Source: Ralstonia sp. 25mfcol4.1 (GTDB taxonomy: Bacteria; Pseudomonadota; Gammaproteobacteria; Burkholderiales; Burkholderiaceae). From it: a stretch of 64,000 bases of DNA. A model generated the notes under the pieces. It saw nothing but the letters and a program-made list of their open reading frames with translations. It did not search any database and was not told where the DNA came from. The translations under genes were made by a program, and so were the position numbers. Location: positions 62,001 through 126,000 of the forward strand of contig NZ_FNJO01000004.1 in assembly GCF_900104095.1 (NCBI RefSeq), in the 5' to 3' direction. This document shows, in pieces, positions 45,507 through 54,545 of this stretch (position 1 is its first letter; each line of letters opens with the position of its first letter).

Positions 45507-46742
45507 TCAGGGTTGTACGTAGAACAGGGGAATGCGGGCGTTGACCGATGGCCGATAGCGTACGCGATCCACCAGGCGCGCCGGTTGGATCCCGCGCGAC
45601 AGCAGCGCCTGCACGGTACAGGCGGCCAGTAAGCGGGCCAGCGCATCGCCGGGGCAGCCGTGACGGCCGGCACCGAATGTCCAGGGGCGGGCCGCCGCCG
45701 CTGCGGCGACCTCCTGGCCATCGTCATGCGCGGCGGCGGCCAGCAGCACCAGCACCGCATCGCCGGCGCGGACGGGCTGGCCGCAGACCATGGTGTCGGC
45801 GACCATGAAGCGTCGCGTGTTCTGCACGGGCGGGTCCAGGCGGGCCACGTGGTCCACGTGGTCCACCAGCGTATCGGCGCGACTGTCCGGGCCGGCGTGC
45901 TGGCCGGTACGTCCCAGATGGACCAGCGTGTTGCCGATCAGGCCGGCAGTGGCCTCGCACGCCTGGATCATCAGCCCCACGGCGTTGGCGACCAGCGTTG
46001 GGGCATCGATGCCTGCCAGCGCGGTGTCCTGCGACAGCGCGTGCAGCAGGTTTCCCGCCGGTGCGGACGGCGTGCAGCCGTGCGTCCAGTGCGTGAGCCA
46101 TTGCGCGGCCGCCGCGCCCGCTTCCACTTCGGCCGGCGTGGCCAGCGGCGACATCGCCATCGCAAAGGTGGAAACGAAGCCGGCCACACGCGTGGAAACA
46201 TGGCCATCGGCGTCGCGTTCGAGTGGCAGGCCCAGCAGGTCCGCGACTGTCAGCACCGGCAAGGTGAACATCCAGCGCGTGGCTTCGTGTGCGTCCTCAT
46301 CGGCCATACGCGGCAGCGCCGCGGCCAGCGCGTGGGCGCGCACGCGCACCAGGCCCAGGTCGAGCCCGGCCAGATGGCGCAGCACGATGGCTTTCAGGGC
46401 AGCGTGGGCAGGTCCGTCGGTCATGCGAACCAGTCGGCCGAACAGGTCGCCCGCCGGGCCACCGGCCAGCGCGGGCGGCACCGGCTGGCCCGGCGGACGC
46501 ACGCGGGCATCGGGATGGTCCAGCACTTCCGCCACGGCGGCAGCGCTGGCAGCCACCCACAGCTTCAGCGCCGCGTCGTAATGGAACGGACGCGTGCGCG
46601 CCAGCTGGCGATACCAGGGATAGGGGTCGGGATGCGTGACCGCTGCAACGGGGTCGGCGGGGTCGGCGGGGTCGGCGGGATCGGCGGCCGGCGCCACGCC
46701 GGGAGAGGACAGCGTGAGCACGGCATCAAGGGGCGAATTCAT
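45507..46742 (-). CDS. cytochrome P450 with atypical ExxR motif
   Basis: A 411-residue bacterial class I P450 (ATG 46742; upstream ATG at 46775 possible). The heme loop FGAGRHGCPG with Cys363 is intact, and the I-helix has MIQACEATAG in place of AGxxT. In the K helix the motif reads HVAR, with His298 where the invariant Glu of ExxR belongs, followed by the usual LDPPVQNTRR. A 9-bp duplication makes VDHVDHV just before it. Asp-Pro-Ala repeats (four 9-bp units) occupy the N-terminus. Substrate and redox partners unknown. Confidence 0.9.
   Translation of the reverse strand: MNSPLDAVLTLSSPGVAPAADPADPADPADPVAAVTHPDPYPWYRQLARTRPFHYDAALKLWVAASAAAVAEVLDHPDARVRPPGQPVPPALAGGPAGDLFGRLVRMTDGPAHAALKAIVLRHLAGLDLGLVRVRAHALAAALPRMADEDAHEATRWMFTLPVLTVADLLGLPLERDADGHVSTRVAGFVSTFAMAMSPLATPAEVEAGAAAAQWLTHWTHGCTPSAPAGNLLHALSQDTALAGIDAPTLVANAVGLMIQACEATAGLIGNTLVHLGRTGQHAGPDSRADTLVDHVDHVARLDPPVQNTRRFMVADTMVCGQPVRAGDAVLVLLAAAAHDDGQEVAAAAAARPWTFGAGRHGCPGDALARLLAACTVQALLSRGIQPARLVDRVRYRPSVNARIPLFYVQP
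46651..46686. repeat. 9-bp tandem repeat inside the P450 N-terminus
   Basis: Four copies of GGGTCGGCG (last GGATCGGCG) keep the reading frame and encode Asp-Pro-Ala triplets. Likely a slippage-prone linker before the P450 fold. Confidence 0.85.
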
Positions 46743-47019
46743 CACGGTTTCCGGCTGAATGGGCGATGTCGCCATCTTCGCAGCGCGCGGGCCAGGGAAG
46801 GTTCGTCCTGTCGTGAAATGTCGAATGCGGGACGGCGCGGTCGTTGGGGCGCCCAGACCAAGCGCCACGCAGCCCCAAGATGCCGTGCGTGACCCCGGTC
46901 AAGCGGCCGGCCGAGTCGGACGCGCGGCAGCCCGACGACCCGTCGCTGCATGCGCAATATCAGACATGTCATGGAGATCGTTCTGCTATGCTGCCTCGCA
47001 CTCCATCCACCCTGACCCA

Positions 47020-48597
47020 ATGACCCGGCGCCACTGGCTCTTCATGTTTTGCGCGATCACGCTGGGCGTCTGCGGCCCGGTGGCGCTCACCACATGGGTG
47101 TCGCGCGAGTTGGCCGAGCAGTTGTTCCGCCAGCGCGTGGACGCTTTCACCGAACGCGCGCTGCTCCGTGTGGAAGCGGTGGCACGCGATGCCGTCGAGG
47201 CCGCCCGCCAGGCGGACCAGTTCGACGGCCCGCCATGCACCCCGGATCATCTGGACGCCATGCGCGAGGCCGACCTCCATCACCGCTACGCGCGACAGAT
47301 CGTCTACCTCGATGGCGAGCAGCTGCTGTGCGCGTCGTCATCGCTGCCGGGCGCGCTGCGCAGCATCACAGGCCAGAATCCGCGCTGGGCCTCGCTGCCG
47401 GCGCTGCGGGCCGTGTATCGCATCGATGCCACGGGGGAACCGCCGCCCGCCGTCCAGTTTCGCGTGGGCCGGCACGTGGCCGTGGTCGACGCGCAGTTCT
47501 TCATCGACATCGTTCCGCTCGATGCGCAGATTCGCCTCGGCATGATCGATACGCACTCGGGCAAGGCGGTGGCGATCTGGGACGACACCGATACGGCTAC
47601 CCTGCAGCGCGCATGGGCCGAGAAGCTCGACGGCAAGGTGCGGGGGGATCGCTATCTGGACGTCAAGCAGTCGCAACACCTGCCATTCGCCGTGGTGGCC
47701 TACGAGCCGCGCGACGAGATGGCCGGCACCTGGCGGCAACTGCTGGTCGTCGGCCTGCCCGTGGCGCTGCTGGCCAGCGCCCTGGCCGCCTGGCTGATGC
47801 TGCGGTGGGGCCGGCGCCTGCGCAGCCCCACCTACCTGCTGCAGGATGCCATCCGCCACAAGGCGTTCTTCGCGGTCTACCAGCCCGTGATGGCGCTCGA
47901 CGACGGACGCTGCGTCGGCGCCGAGGCGCTGGTGCGCTGGCGCATGCCGGACGGCTCGGTGGTGCTGCCGGACCGCTTCATTCCGATGGCCGAATCGGTC
48001 GGTGTCATCCACGCCATCACCACGTGCGTGATCGAGGCCGTGCTGGCAGACCTTGGCCCGCACCTGGCCGCCGATCCGGCCATGCATGTATCGATCAACC
48101 TTTCGCCGGACGACTTCCGCGCCCACGACACGCTGCCAGCCATCAGCGCGGCACTGGCGCGCGCCGGCGTGCGCGCAGGGCAGATCTGGATCGAGGTCAC
48201 CGAGCGCGGCTTTGCCAATGACACCGCCTGCCGCGAGATGATCGCGGCCTTCCGCAAGGCCGGCCATCCGATCCTGATCGACGACTTCGGCACCGGCTAT
48301 TCGAGCCTGGCCTATCTGCATGACCTGGACGTGGACGGTATCAAGATCGACAAGGCCTTTGTCGGATCGATGACGACCGACGCCCCGTCGAAGTCGGTCG
48401 GGCCCCATATCATCGGGATGGCTCGCGCGCTGGACATCGATATGGTGGCCGAGGGCATCGAAACCGAAGCGCAGCGCGTGGCGCTACGGCAACGCGGCGT
48501 GCAGTACGGCCAGGGCTGGCTGTTCGGCAAAGCCATGCCACGGGCCGAATTCCTGGCGTTCTGGCAAGAGCACGCGGGCGCTGCCATCGAGGCCTGA
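47020..48597 (+). CDS. CSS-motif EAL cyclic-di-GMP phosphodiesterase (PdeC-like)
   Basis: A 525-residue membrane protein. TM1 (WLFMFCAITLGVCGPVAL) and TM2 (LLVVGLPVALLASALAAWLM) flank a periplasmic CSS domain whose two cysteines are Cys73 (GPPCTPD) and Cys104 (LLCASS). That spacing closely resembles the redox-sensing pair reported for E. coli PdeC. The EAL domain is complete: AEALVRW (Glu302), INLSPDDF, EVTERGF, IDDFGTGYSSLAYL, KIDKAF, EGIET. It should hydrolyse c-di-GMP under control of periplasmic thiol state. A GGDEF-EAL gene follows 339 bp downstream on the same strand. Confidence 0.93.
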   Translation: MTRRHWLFMFCAITLGVCGPVALTTWVSRELAEQLFRQRVDAFTERALLRVEAVARDAVEAARQADQFDGPPCTPDHLDAMREADLHHRYARQIVYLDGEQLLCASSSLPGALRSITGQNPRWASLPALRAVYRIDATGEPPPAVQFRVGRHVAVVDAQFFIDIVPLDAQIRLGMIDTHSGKAVAIWDDTDTATLQRAWAEKLDGKVRGDRYLDVKQSQHLPFAVVAYEPRDEMAGTWRQLLVVGLPVALLASALAAWLMLRWGRRLRSPTYLLQDAIRHKAFFAVYQPVMALDDGRCVGAEALVRWRMPDGSVVLPDRFIPMAESVGVIHAITTCVIEAVLADLGPHLAADPAMHVSINLSPDDFRAHDTLPAISAALARAGVRAGQIWIEVTERGFANDTACREMIAAFRKAGHPILIDDFGTGYSSLAYLHDLDVDGIKIDKAFVGSMTTDAPSKSVGPHIIGMARALDIDMVAEGIETEAQRVALRQRGVQYGQGWLFGKAMPRAEFLAFWQEHAGAAIEA

Positions 48598-48936
48598 GCG
48601 CCGATGCCGGCGCCTCCGTGCCAGTTTGCACCTATACTCGCCGTTTCCTTCCGCGCGAACACGTGCGAGCCACCATCGATGAGCAAACCACCATGCCTTG
48701 AGCCATCAACACCTGACGGGACGAAGGTTCCGCATTGCCGGCATCGGGGACACGGCCGGCATGGCGGAGTTTGACGGGCACCACGGTTCATGAACCTGTC
48801 GTCGACGACGGCGAACGTCGCGGCGCAGGGCAGACATCAGAAAAACGGGAACCGGGTAGTCAGGACGCGGAAGACCGCCATCCTGCCTTGCGGCGCACAG
48901 CGCACGGGGCATGCGATCGGCGGCGGGCATGAATCG
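48598..48936. other. intergenic region upstream of the GGDEF-EAL gene
   Basis: This 339-bp stretch holds two adjacent 12-bp palindromes (48785-48809). An in-frame ATG at 48790 would add 49 residues to the next gene, but the sequence there lacks protein-like character. No terminator was seen. Confidence 0.45.
48785..48809. promoter_or_regulatory. twin 12-bp palindromes
   Basis: GGTTCATGAACC (48785-48796) and GTCGTCGACGAC (48798-48809) are both perfect and are separated by one base. They lie about 130-150 bp upstream of the likely start of the GGDEF-EAL gene and may be a regulator-binding site. Confidence 0.45.
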
Positions 48937-51075
48937 ATGAAACAGACAGATCGTGCGCAGGGCGCGGCGCTGGCCGGCCTGCGCGCCGCCGACGGGGCAA
49001 ACGGCGGAAGCATCGGCGGGAACATCAGAAATACCGGTGGCATCGGCGGCGGAGCGGTCAACGGGCCCGTCAAGCCCGTCGAGGGGGCCCTGCCCTGGCA
49101 GACCCGCCACGACCAGTTGCTGGCCGTGCGCCGCACGGTCCGGCTGTCGATTCCGATCAACATCATCCTGGGCGTGAGCGTGCTGGCCGTGGCCTGGCAC
49201 GCAGGGCGCGGTGCCACGGCGGCGGTATGGTTCGTGTTTTCCCTGCTCTGGAACATGCTGCGCATCTGGATGTGCCAGGTGCCGGTGGGCCGGGCGCCCG
49301 GCACCACGCGGCCGGACGATGACCGGCTGGCACGCACGGTGGCACGCCACCTGCGCATCCATTGCACGCTGGCGCTGCTGTCGGGCCTGACCTGGGCTGC
49401 CATTCCGGTGCTGTGCGACGGCTACACGTCGCCGCAGACGCTGTTCTACCTGACCGTGGTCTGCGGCATCACCGCCGGTGCGGTGACCCACGGCTTTGCG
49501 TACGCGCGTATTCCATTCTTTTTCATCACACCGCCACTGCTGTCGGCCGCCGCATGCCTGTTGTGGTTCGGCGATTTCGACAAGTTCTGGCTGGCCGGCA
49601 CCACGCTGCTCTACCTGGCCGCACTCGTCCGGTGCACGCTGGAAAGTGAGCGGCAGATCCGGCATTCGATCCGGCTCAAGAACGAGGCCACCGCCATCCA
49701 GGATTCTCTGCGTATCGCGCATGACCACGCCGTGAATCGTGCCGACGAGATGTGGACGCTCGCCAGCCTGGACCCGCTGACCGGCCTGCTGAGCCGCAGC
49801 GGGTTCTTCGCTCGGGCCAACAAGCGATTTGCCAACGGCTTGAGCGGCCGGCATTGCCTGTTGCTGCTGGACCTGGACGGCTTCAAGCTCATCAACGACG
49901 CGTTCGGCCACAAGGCTGGCGACGGCGTGCTGCGCGAGGTGGCGCGGCGGCTAGAGTCGGTGGCCGGGCCTGCCATGCTGGTGGGCCGCATGGGCGGCGA
50001 CGAGTTCATGCTGCTCTACGATCCGATTGAGAGCGACGATTGCCCGTCCTCGCTGGCCGCCCGGCTGATCGAGGCCGTGCGCCAGCCGCTGGAAGGCTAC
50101 GAATTCTGCGCGGTAGGCATCAGCATCGGCATCTGCCGCGGGCCGGACATCTCCCTGGACGACATGCTGCTGTTTGCCGACGCCGCGCTGTACGCAGCCA
50201 AGCGTGCGGGCCGCAACAGCGTGTACGTGTTCGACGACGACCTGCACCGGCACCTGCAGATGCAGCGCGACATCGAACGCGATCTGCCGCGCGCACTGGC
50301 CGACGACAGGCTCGAGGTCTGGTTCCAGCCGATCTTCGCCGAAGGCGGCGCGCGGGTGCGCAGCCTTGAGGCGCTGATCCGCTGGAAGCACGGGCGCCAT
50401 GGCTGGGTCCCGCCGCCGGAACTGGTGTCGGTGGCAGCGGCGTCCGGCTTGTCCGAGACATTGCTGCGCGCCACGCTGTCGAAGGTCTGCCGCTTGTCGA
50501 AAGCCATCGAGGCACAGGGCGGGCAACGCATTCCCATCGCCATCAACCTGTCACCGCGCGAAATGGCGCAGGTGGACATCGACCAGCTGCTGCTGTCGAC
50601 GCTGGAGGCCTGCCGGATCGAACCGGGCCTGCTGACCGTGGAAATCACCGAGGAAGTGGCGCTCGACGTGATGGCCGTGCAAGGCAAGCTGGCCAACATG
50701 GCCAGGGCCGGCGTGGCAATTGCGCTCGACGACTTCGGCGTGGGCTATTCCGGCCTCGGGGCGCTGCGCCAGCTGGGCGCGGCATGCGTGAAGGTGGATC
50801 GCAGCTTCATCACCGATATCGCGCAGTCGCCGCGCAACCAGGATCTGATGCGTGCGGTGCTGAATCTCGGGCGCTCGTTCGGCTTCGAAGTCGTGGCCGA
50901 GGGCGTGGAGCACGAAGCCGACCGGCAGACGCTGATCGGCATCGGCTGCTATGCCATGCAAGGCTACCTGCTGGCGCGTCCGATGCCCGAAGCCGAACTG
51001 CTGGCCTGGCTGCTCGCGCGCGCGGCCACGGCCACGGCCAACAGCGAAGCCAGCATCGACGGCGGCGGGGCCTGA
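48937..51075 (+). CDS. membrane GGDEF-EAL cyclic-di-GMP protein
   Basis: About 712 residues from ATG 48937, a start with a weak ribosome site. A Gly/Asn-rich leader precedes about six membrane helices (residues 60-230; for instance IPINIILGVSVLAVAWHAG), a MASE-type sensor. The GGDEF domain has an intact RMGGDEF (353-357) but no RxxD inhibitory site at the usual spacing. The EAL domain has LEALIRW (Glu478), INLSPREM, EITEEVAL, LDDFGVGYSGLGAL, KVDRSF and EGVE, so both synthesis and hydrolysis look possible. It probably acts with the CSS-EAL gene just upstream. Confidence 0.92.
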   Translation: MKQTDRAQGAALAGLRAADGANGGSIGGNIRNTGGIGGGAVNGPVKPVEGALPWQTRHDQLLAVRRTVRLSIPINIILGVSVLAVAWHAGRGATAAVWFVFSLLWNMLRIWMCQVPVGRAPGTTRPDDDRLARTVARHLRIHCTLALLSGLTWAAIPVLCDGYTSPQTLFYLTVVCGITAGAVTHGFAYARIPFFFITPPLLSAAACLLWFGDFDKFWLAGTTLLYLAALVRCTLESERQIRHSIRLKNEATAIQDSLRIAHDHAVNRADEMWTLASLDPLTGLLSRSGFFARANKRFANGLSGRHCLLLLDLDGFKLINDAFGHKAGDGVLREVARRLESVAGPAMLVGRMGGDEFMLLYDPIESDDCPSSLAARLIEAVRQPLEGYEFCAVGISIGICRGPDISLDDMLLFADAALYAAKRAGRNSVYVFDDDLHRHLQMQRDIERDLPRALADDRLEVWFQPIFAEGGARVRSLEALIRWKHGRHGWVPPPELVSVAAASGLSETLLRATLSKVCRLSKAIEAQGGQRIPIAINLSPREMAQVDIDQLLLSTLEACRIEPGLLTVEITEEVALDVMAVQGKLANMARAGVAIALDDFGVGYSGLGALRQLGAACVKVDRSFITDIAQSPRNQDLMRAVLNLGRSFGFEVVAEGVEHEADRQTLIGIGCYAMQGYLLARPMPEAELLAWLLARAATATANSEASIDGGGA

Positions 51076-51077
51076 CG

Positions 51078-52001
51078 TCAGCCGCCGCGGGCGCGGCGGG
51101 CCTCGTACGCCTTCAGGTGGGTCAGTGCCATGCCGAGCGTGGGCGCATCGGTGCGGCCCCGGCGTGCCAGCAGGTCGCCGACGATCTGGTCCGATTCGAT
51201 GGCGGCGCCACGCTCCACGTCGCGCAGCATCGATGCCGTGATCGGCGAGCCTTCCGTGAACAGCGTGGTCCTGGCTTGCTGCATCGCCGGCTCGCGCACC
51301 GGATAGCCGTTGGCCGCCGCGATGGCGGCGCATTCGTCCAGCAGGGACGCAATGGTCTCGCGGCCACCCGGCGCGGCAAGGATGTCGCCGATGGTGGCCC
51401 GCATCAGGCAGGTGGCAGCCGCCAGCGTGGCCAGGAAGAACCATTTTTCCCACATGTCCTGCAGCATCGCGTCGCTGCGCTGCACGTCGAAGCCCGCGTT
51501 GCCGAACACTTCGGCCAGCGCCTGCGCGCGGGGGCTGTTGCCCGACGGGCGCTCGCCAAACGACAGGACGTGGAATGCCGACAGATGCAGGATGGTGCCC
51601 TGATCGTCGAGCGTGCTCGAAATCAGGCAGCGGCCGCCCATCACGCGGGCCGCGCCAAAGCGGGCATCGAGCTGGTCCAGGTGCCGCATGCCGTTGAGCA
51701 GGGGCACGATCACCGTGTCCGGGCCGACGGCCGGGGCGATCGAATCCATTGCGCTGGCCAGGTCATAGGCCTTGCAGCTCAGCAGCACCACATCGTACGG
51801 CGTGGTGATCTGCTCCGAGAGCACGACAGGGGGCGTGGCGATGTGCAGATCGCCCTGCGGGCTCTTCACGCGCAGCCCATGCTCCGCCAGTTGCCCAGCC
51901 CGCCGCGCGCGCACCAGAAAGGTCACGTCACGCCCGGCCTGCAACAGCCGTGCTCCGAAATAGCCGCCAGTCGCGCCGGCACCGACCACCAGAATACGCA
52001 T
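51078..52001 (-). CDS. 2-dehydropantoate 2-reductase family protein
   Basis: A 307-residue NADPH-dependent ketopantoate-reductase-fold enzyme. ILVVGAGATGGYFGARL is the dinucleotide motif. SCKAYDL holds the catalytic Lys, and LLNGMRHLD the conserved Asn. EKWFFLATLAAATCLMRATI is the start of the helical C-terminal domain. Start ATG 52001. Burkholderiaceae carry several paralogs, many linked to 2-oxoacid catabolism and not to pantothenate synthesis; no pan gene is adjacent. It converges with the GGDEF-EAL gene, stops only 2 bp apart. Confidence 0.9.
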   Translation of the reverse strand: MRILVVGAGATGGYFGARLLQAGRDVTFLVRARRAGQLAEHGLRVKSPQGDLHIATPPVVLSEQITTPYDVVLLSCKAYDLASAMDSIAPAVGPDTVIVPLLNGMRHLDQLDARFGAARVMGGRCLISSTLDDQGTILHLSAFHVLSFGERPSGNSPRAQALAEVFGNAGFDVQRSDAMLQDMWEKWFFLATLAAATCLMRATIGDILAAPGGRETIASLLDECAAIAAANGYPVREPAMQQARTTLFTEGSPITASMLRDVERGAAIESDQIVGDLLARRGRTDAPTLGMALTHLKAYEARRARGG

Positions 52002-52175
52002 CCTAGACTCCCAGGTCTGACCCGGCACCTTGCCGGGCGATGCGCCATTCTAGTGGGGTTCCGGCAAGCCTGCCGGCGGGGTGCCGATCCTGCTGCGGAT
52101 CAGGCCACGCACGGGCAGAACACTGCCGGAAACGAGAAAGGGGCCGTCAGTGGCGGTCCCCGTCCTCGCGTCGCG

Positions 52176-52289
52176 TCATGTGAGCAGATTGAACACGAAG
52201 CCCAGTGCAATCGCGCCGCCCAGTGCCTCCAGCGTGGCCAGCGCCACCAGTTCGCGGAAAATGCGTGATTCGTCCTGCTTGGTCACCAT
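52176..52289 (-). CDS. 37-residue single-pass membrane peptide
   Basis: A short gene: ATG 52289 preceded at the right spacing by GGAGA, stop at 52176. The product starts with a charged head (MVTKQDESRIFRELVALATL) and continues into a hydrophobic helix ending FVFNLLT. A good ribosome site, a coherent amphipathic-to-hydrophobic layout and a 285-bp clean upstream region support it. I do not recognise the family; small membrane peptides of this kind often modulate a transporter or sensor. Confidence 0.6.
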   Translation of the reverse strand: MVTKQDESRIFRELVALATLEALGGAIALGFVFNLLT

Positions 52290-52574
52290 GGTATTGTCTC
52301 CAGTCGGTTTTCCAAACGGCTGGCCGGTGGTGTCGTACCGGTCAGTCACACTGCAACCTGCGACTTCAGTAGACTGCAACGCCGGTGTGCAGAACAGTTG
52401 GCACAAACCCGCATGGGGTGATCCCCGATGGCACGCCGCGCCGCCGTTTCCACCCCATGCCAGGAAAACCCCTACAATAGCGCCCCACGCCACGGCACCC
52501 GACCCCGCCTCCTTCAAATAGCAGCGGACAAGCGCGCCGCCGGCATCCTGCTGCACCTGAACCCCTGCATTCCC

Positions 52575-53828
52575 ATGATCTCAAACGCTTGCGGCGTCGA
52601 CTTCGGCACGTCCAATTCCACCGTCGGCTGGCTGCGTCCCGGCGCACCCACGCTGCTGCCGCTGGAAGACGACAAGTCCACGCTGCCATCGGTGATCTTC
52701 TTCCACGCCGAGGATCCGCTCGTCAGCTACGGCCGCGCCGCGCTGGCCGACTACCTGGCCGGCTACGAGGGCCGCATGATGCGGTCGCTCAAGAGCCTGC
52801 TGGGCACGTCGATGATGGACGACAGCACCGAGGTCATGGGCCAGGCCATGCCGTTCCGCAAGCTGCTGGCGCATTTCATCGGCGAACTGAAGGGCCGCGC
52901 CGAGCGCGCTGCCGGCCGCCAGTTCAGCGCGGCGGTGCTGGGGCGTCCGGTTCACTTCATCGACGAGGATGCCGCCGCCGACCAGCTGGCCGAGGACACG
53001 CTGGCGGAGATTGCCCGCGACGCGGGCTTCAAGGACATCGCCTTCCAGTATGAGCCGATTGCGGCCGCCTTCGACTACGAGGCCGGCATCGGCAGCGAGG
53101 AACTGGTGCTGGTGGCCGACATCGGCGGCGGTACGTCGGACTTCTCGCTGGTGCGGCTGTCGCCCGAGCGCGCCAGAAAGACCGACCGCCGCGAGGACAT
53201 CCTGGCCAATGGCGGCGTGCACATCGGCGGCACCGACTTCGACCGCGCACTGAGCCTGGCCAGCGTCATGCCGATGCTGGGCCTGAACAGCCAGTTGCGC
53301 AACGGCAAGGCGATGCCGTCGGGCCAGTATTTCGACCTGGCCAGCTGGCACACGATCAACCTGGTCTATACGCGCCGCGCCTGGGCCATCGTGATGGACA
53401 ACTATCGCGATGCCGCCGAAACCGAGAAGCTCGACCGCCTGATCCGCCTGATCAAGGACCGCGCGGGACACTGGCTGGCGATCCAGGTGGAAGCCGCGAA
53501 GATTGCGCTGTCCGAGGCGCCGCTCACCACCATGGACCTCGCGCGCATCGCGCCCGATACCACGCTGGATGTCACGCGCGACGATTTCGACCAATCGATC
53601 TCGAAACTGGTCGACAAGACGGCCAGCACCGTGAAGGGCATGCTCAAGACGGCCGGCGTTCCGGCCGATGCGGTGGATACCATCCTGTTCACCGGCGGCT
53701 CCAGCAGCGTACCGATGCTGCGCGAGCAACTGGCGCGGCTGCTGCCCGGCGCGCGGCGCGTGGAAGGCGACCTGTTCGGCGGTATCGGTTCAGGGCTGGC
53801 ACTGGACGCGGCCCGCAAGTTTGGCTGA
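52575..53828 (+). CDS. Hsp70-family ATPase (YegD-like)
   Basis: A 417-residue protein containing only the actin-like ATPase domain of Hsp70. Phosphate loop 1 is GVDFGTSNSTVGWL and loop 2 is VADIGGGTSDFSLVRL. LGRPVHFIDEDAAADQ is the YegD-type segment and ILFTGGSSSVPMLREQLARL is the adenosine motif. The C-terminal substrate-binding domain of DnaK is absent. YegD-like chaperones have no settled client. No DnaJ or GrpE is nearby. ATG 52575 is preferred to the longer open frame from 52428. Confidence 0.92.
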   Translation: MISNACGVDFGTSNSTVGWLRPGAPTLLPLEDDKSTLPSVIFFHAEDPLVSYGRAALADYLAGYEGRMMRSLKSLLGTSMMDDSTEVMGQAMPFRKLLAHFIGELKGRAERAAGRQFSAAVLGRPVHFIDEDAAADQLAEDTLAEIARDAGFKDIAFQYEPIAAAFDYEAGIGSEELVLVADIGGGTSDFSLVRLSPERARKTDRREDILANGGVHIGGTDFDRALSLASVMPMLGLNSQLRNGKAMPSGQYFDLASWHTINLVYTRRAWAIVMDNYRDAAETEKLDRLIRLIKDRAGHWLAIQVEAAKIALSEAPLTTMDLARIAPDTTLDVTRDDFDQSISKLVDKTASTVKGMLKTAGVPADAVDTILFTGGSSSVPMLREQLARLLPGARRVEGDLFGGIGSGLALDAARKFG

Positions 53829-53885
53829 GCCTGGTCCCCGGCGCGTGCCGGGAACGCCGGCAGACTGACCTGCTGACCTGCTGAT

Positions 53886-54545
53886 TTACTGCTCGGCCTT
53901 GCAGAGGCCGATCTGCTGGGCCATCAGCACCAGATCGGCAAAGGTGCGGGCGCGCATCTTGCGCATGGCCTGGCCACGGTGGATCTTCACCGTCACCTCG
54001 CTGATGCCGATCTCCCCGGCGATCTGCTTGTTCAGCAGGCCCGAGACGGCCATGCCCATGACTTCCGCCTCGCGCGGCGTCAGCGTGGCGTAGTTGCCGC
54101 GAATCTCCTCAACCTTGCGCAGGCCCCGGCGTCGCAGCCGGTCTTTCTCGATGGCCGCCGACACGGCGTCGAGCAGGTCCTGGTCGCGGAACGGCTTGGC
54201 CATGAAATCCTCGGCGCCCGCCTTCATGGCGGTCACCGTCATGGCGATATCGCCGTAGCCGGTCATGAAGATGATCGGGATATGCACGCCCATCTGCGCC
54301 AGCCGGGTCTGCAGGTCGAGCCCGCTCGGACCGCGCAGTCGCACGTCAAGCACCAGGCAGCACGGCACATCAGGCAAGCGGTATTCCAGCAGCTCGGCTG
54401 CCGAGCCGAACAGCGCCGTCTGCATCCCCACCGATCGAAACAGGTTGCCCAGGCCGGCGCGCAGCATGGCATCGTCGTCGACGATCAGCACCATCGCGTC
54501 GTCGGCGGCGCCAGTACCGGCAGGGTCCCCGCTCTGGGATGTCAC
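53886..54545 (-). CDS. FixJ/NarL-type response regulator (receiver plus LuxR HTH)
   Basis: A 219-residue regulator starting at GTG 54545 behind GGAGA; ATG 54575 is an alternative. The receiver has the acidic pocket VLIVDDDAM, phosphoacceptor Asp67 (LVLDVRLRG), FMTGYGD and Lys in FMAKPF. The LuxR HTH follows a linker (TLTPREAEVMGMAVSGLLNK, ISEVTVKIHRGQAMRKM). No histidine kinase adjoins it; the nearest kinase begins at 63128, beyond the hydrolase-transport gene run that starts 604 bp away in the opposite direction. It is the probable activator of that run. Confidence 0.92.
   Translation of the reverse strand: MTSQSGDPAGTGAADDAMVLIVDDDAMLRAGLGNLFRSVGMQTALFGSAAELLEYRLPDVPCCLVLDVRLRGPSGLDLQTRLAQMGVHIPIIFMTGYGDIAMTVTAMKAGAEDFMAKPFRDQDLLDAVSAAIEKDRLRRRGLRKVEEIRGNYATLTPREAEVMGMAVSGLLNKQIAGEIGISEVTVKIHRGQAMRKMRARTFADLVLMAQQIGLCKAEQ

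Noticed and set aside
48790-48936. Longer N-terminus for the GGDEF-EAL gene starting at ATG 48790
   Set aside because: The extra 49 residues lack sequence character and the region contains two perfect palindromes better explained as regulatory.
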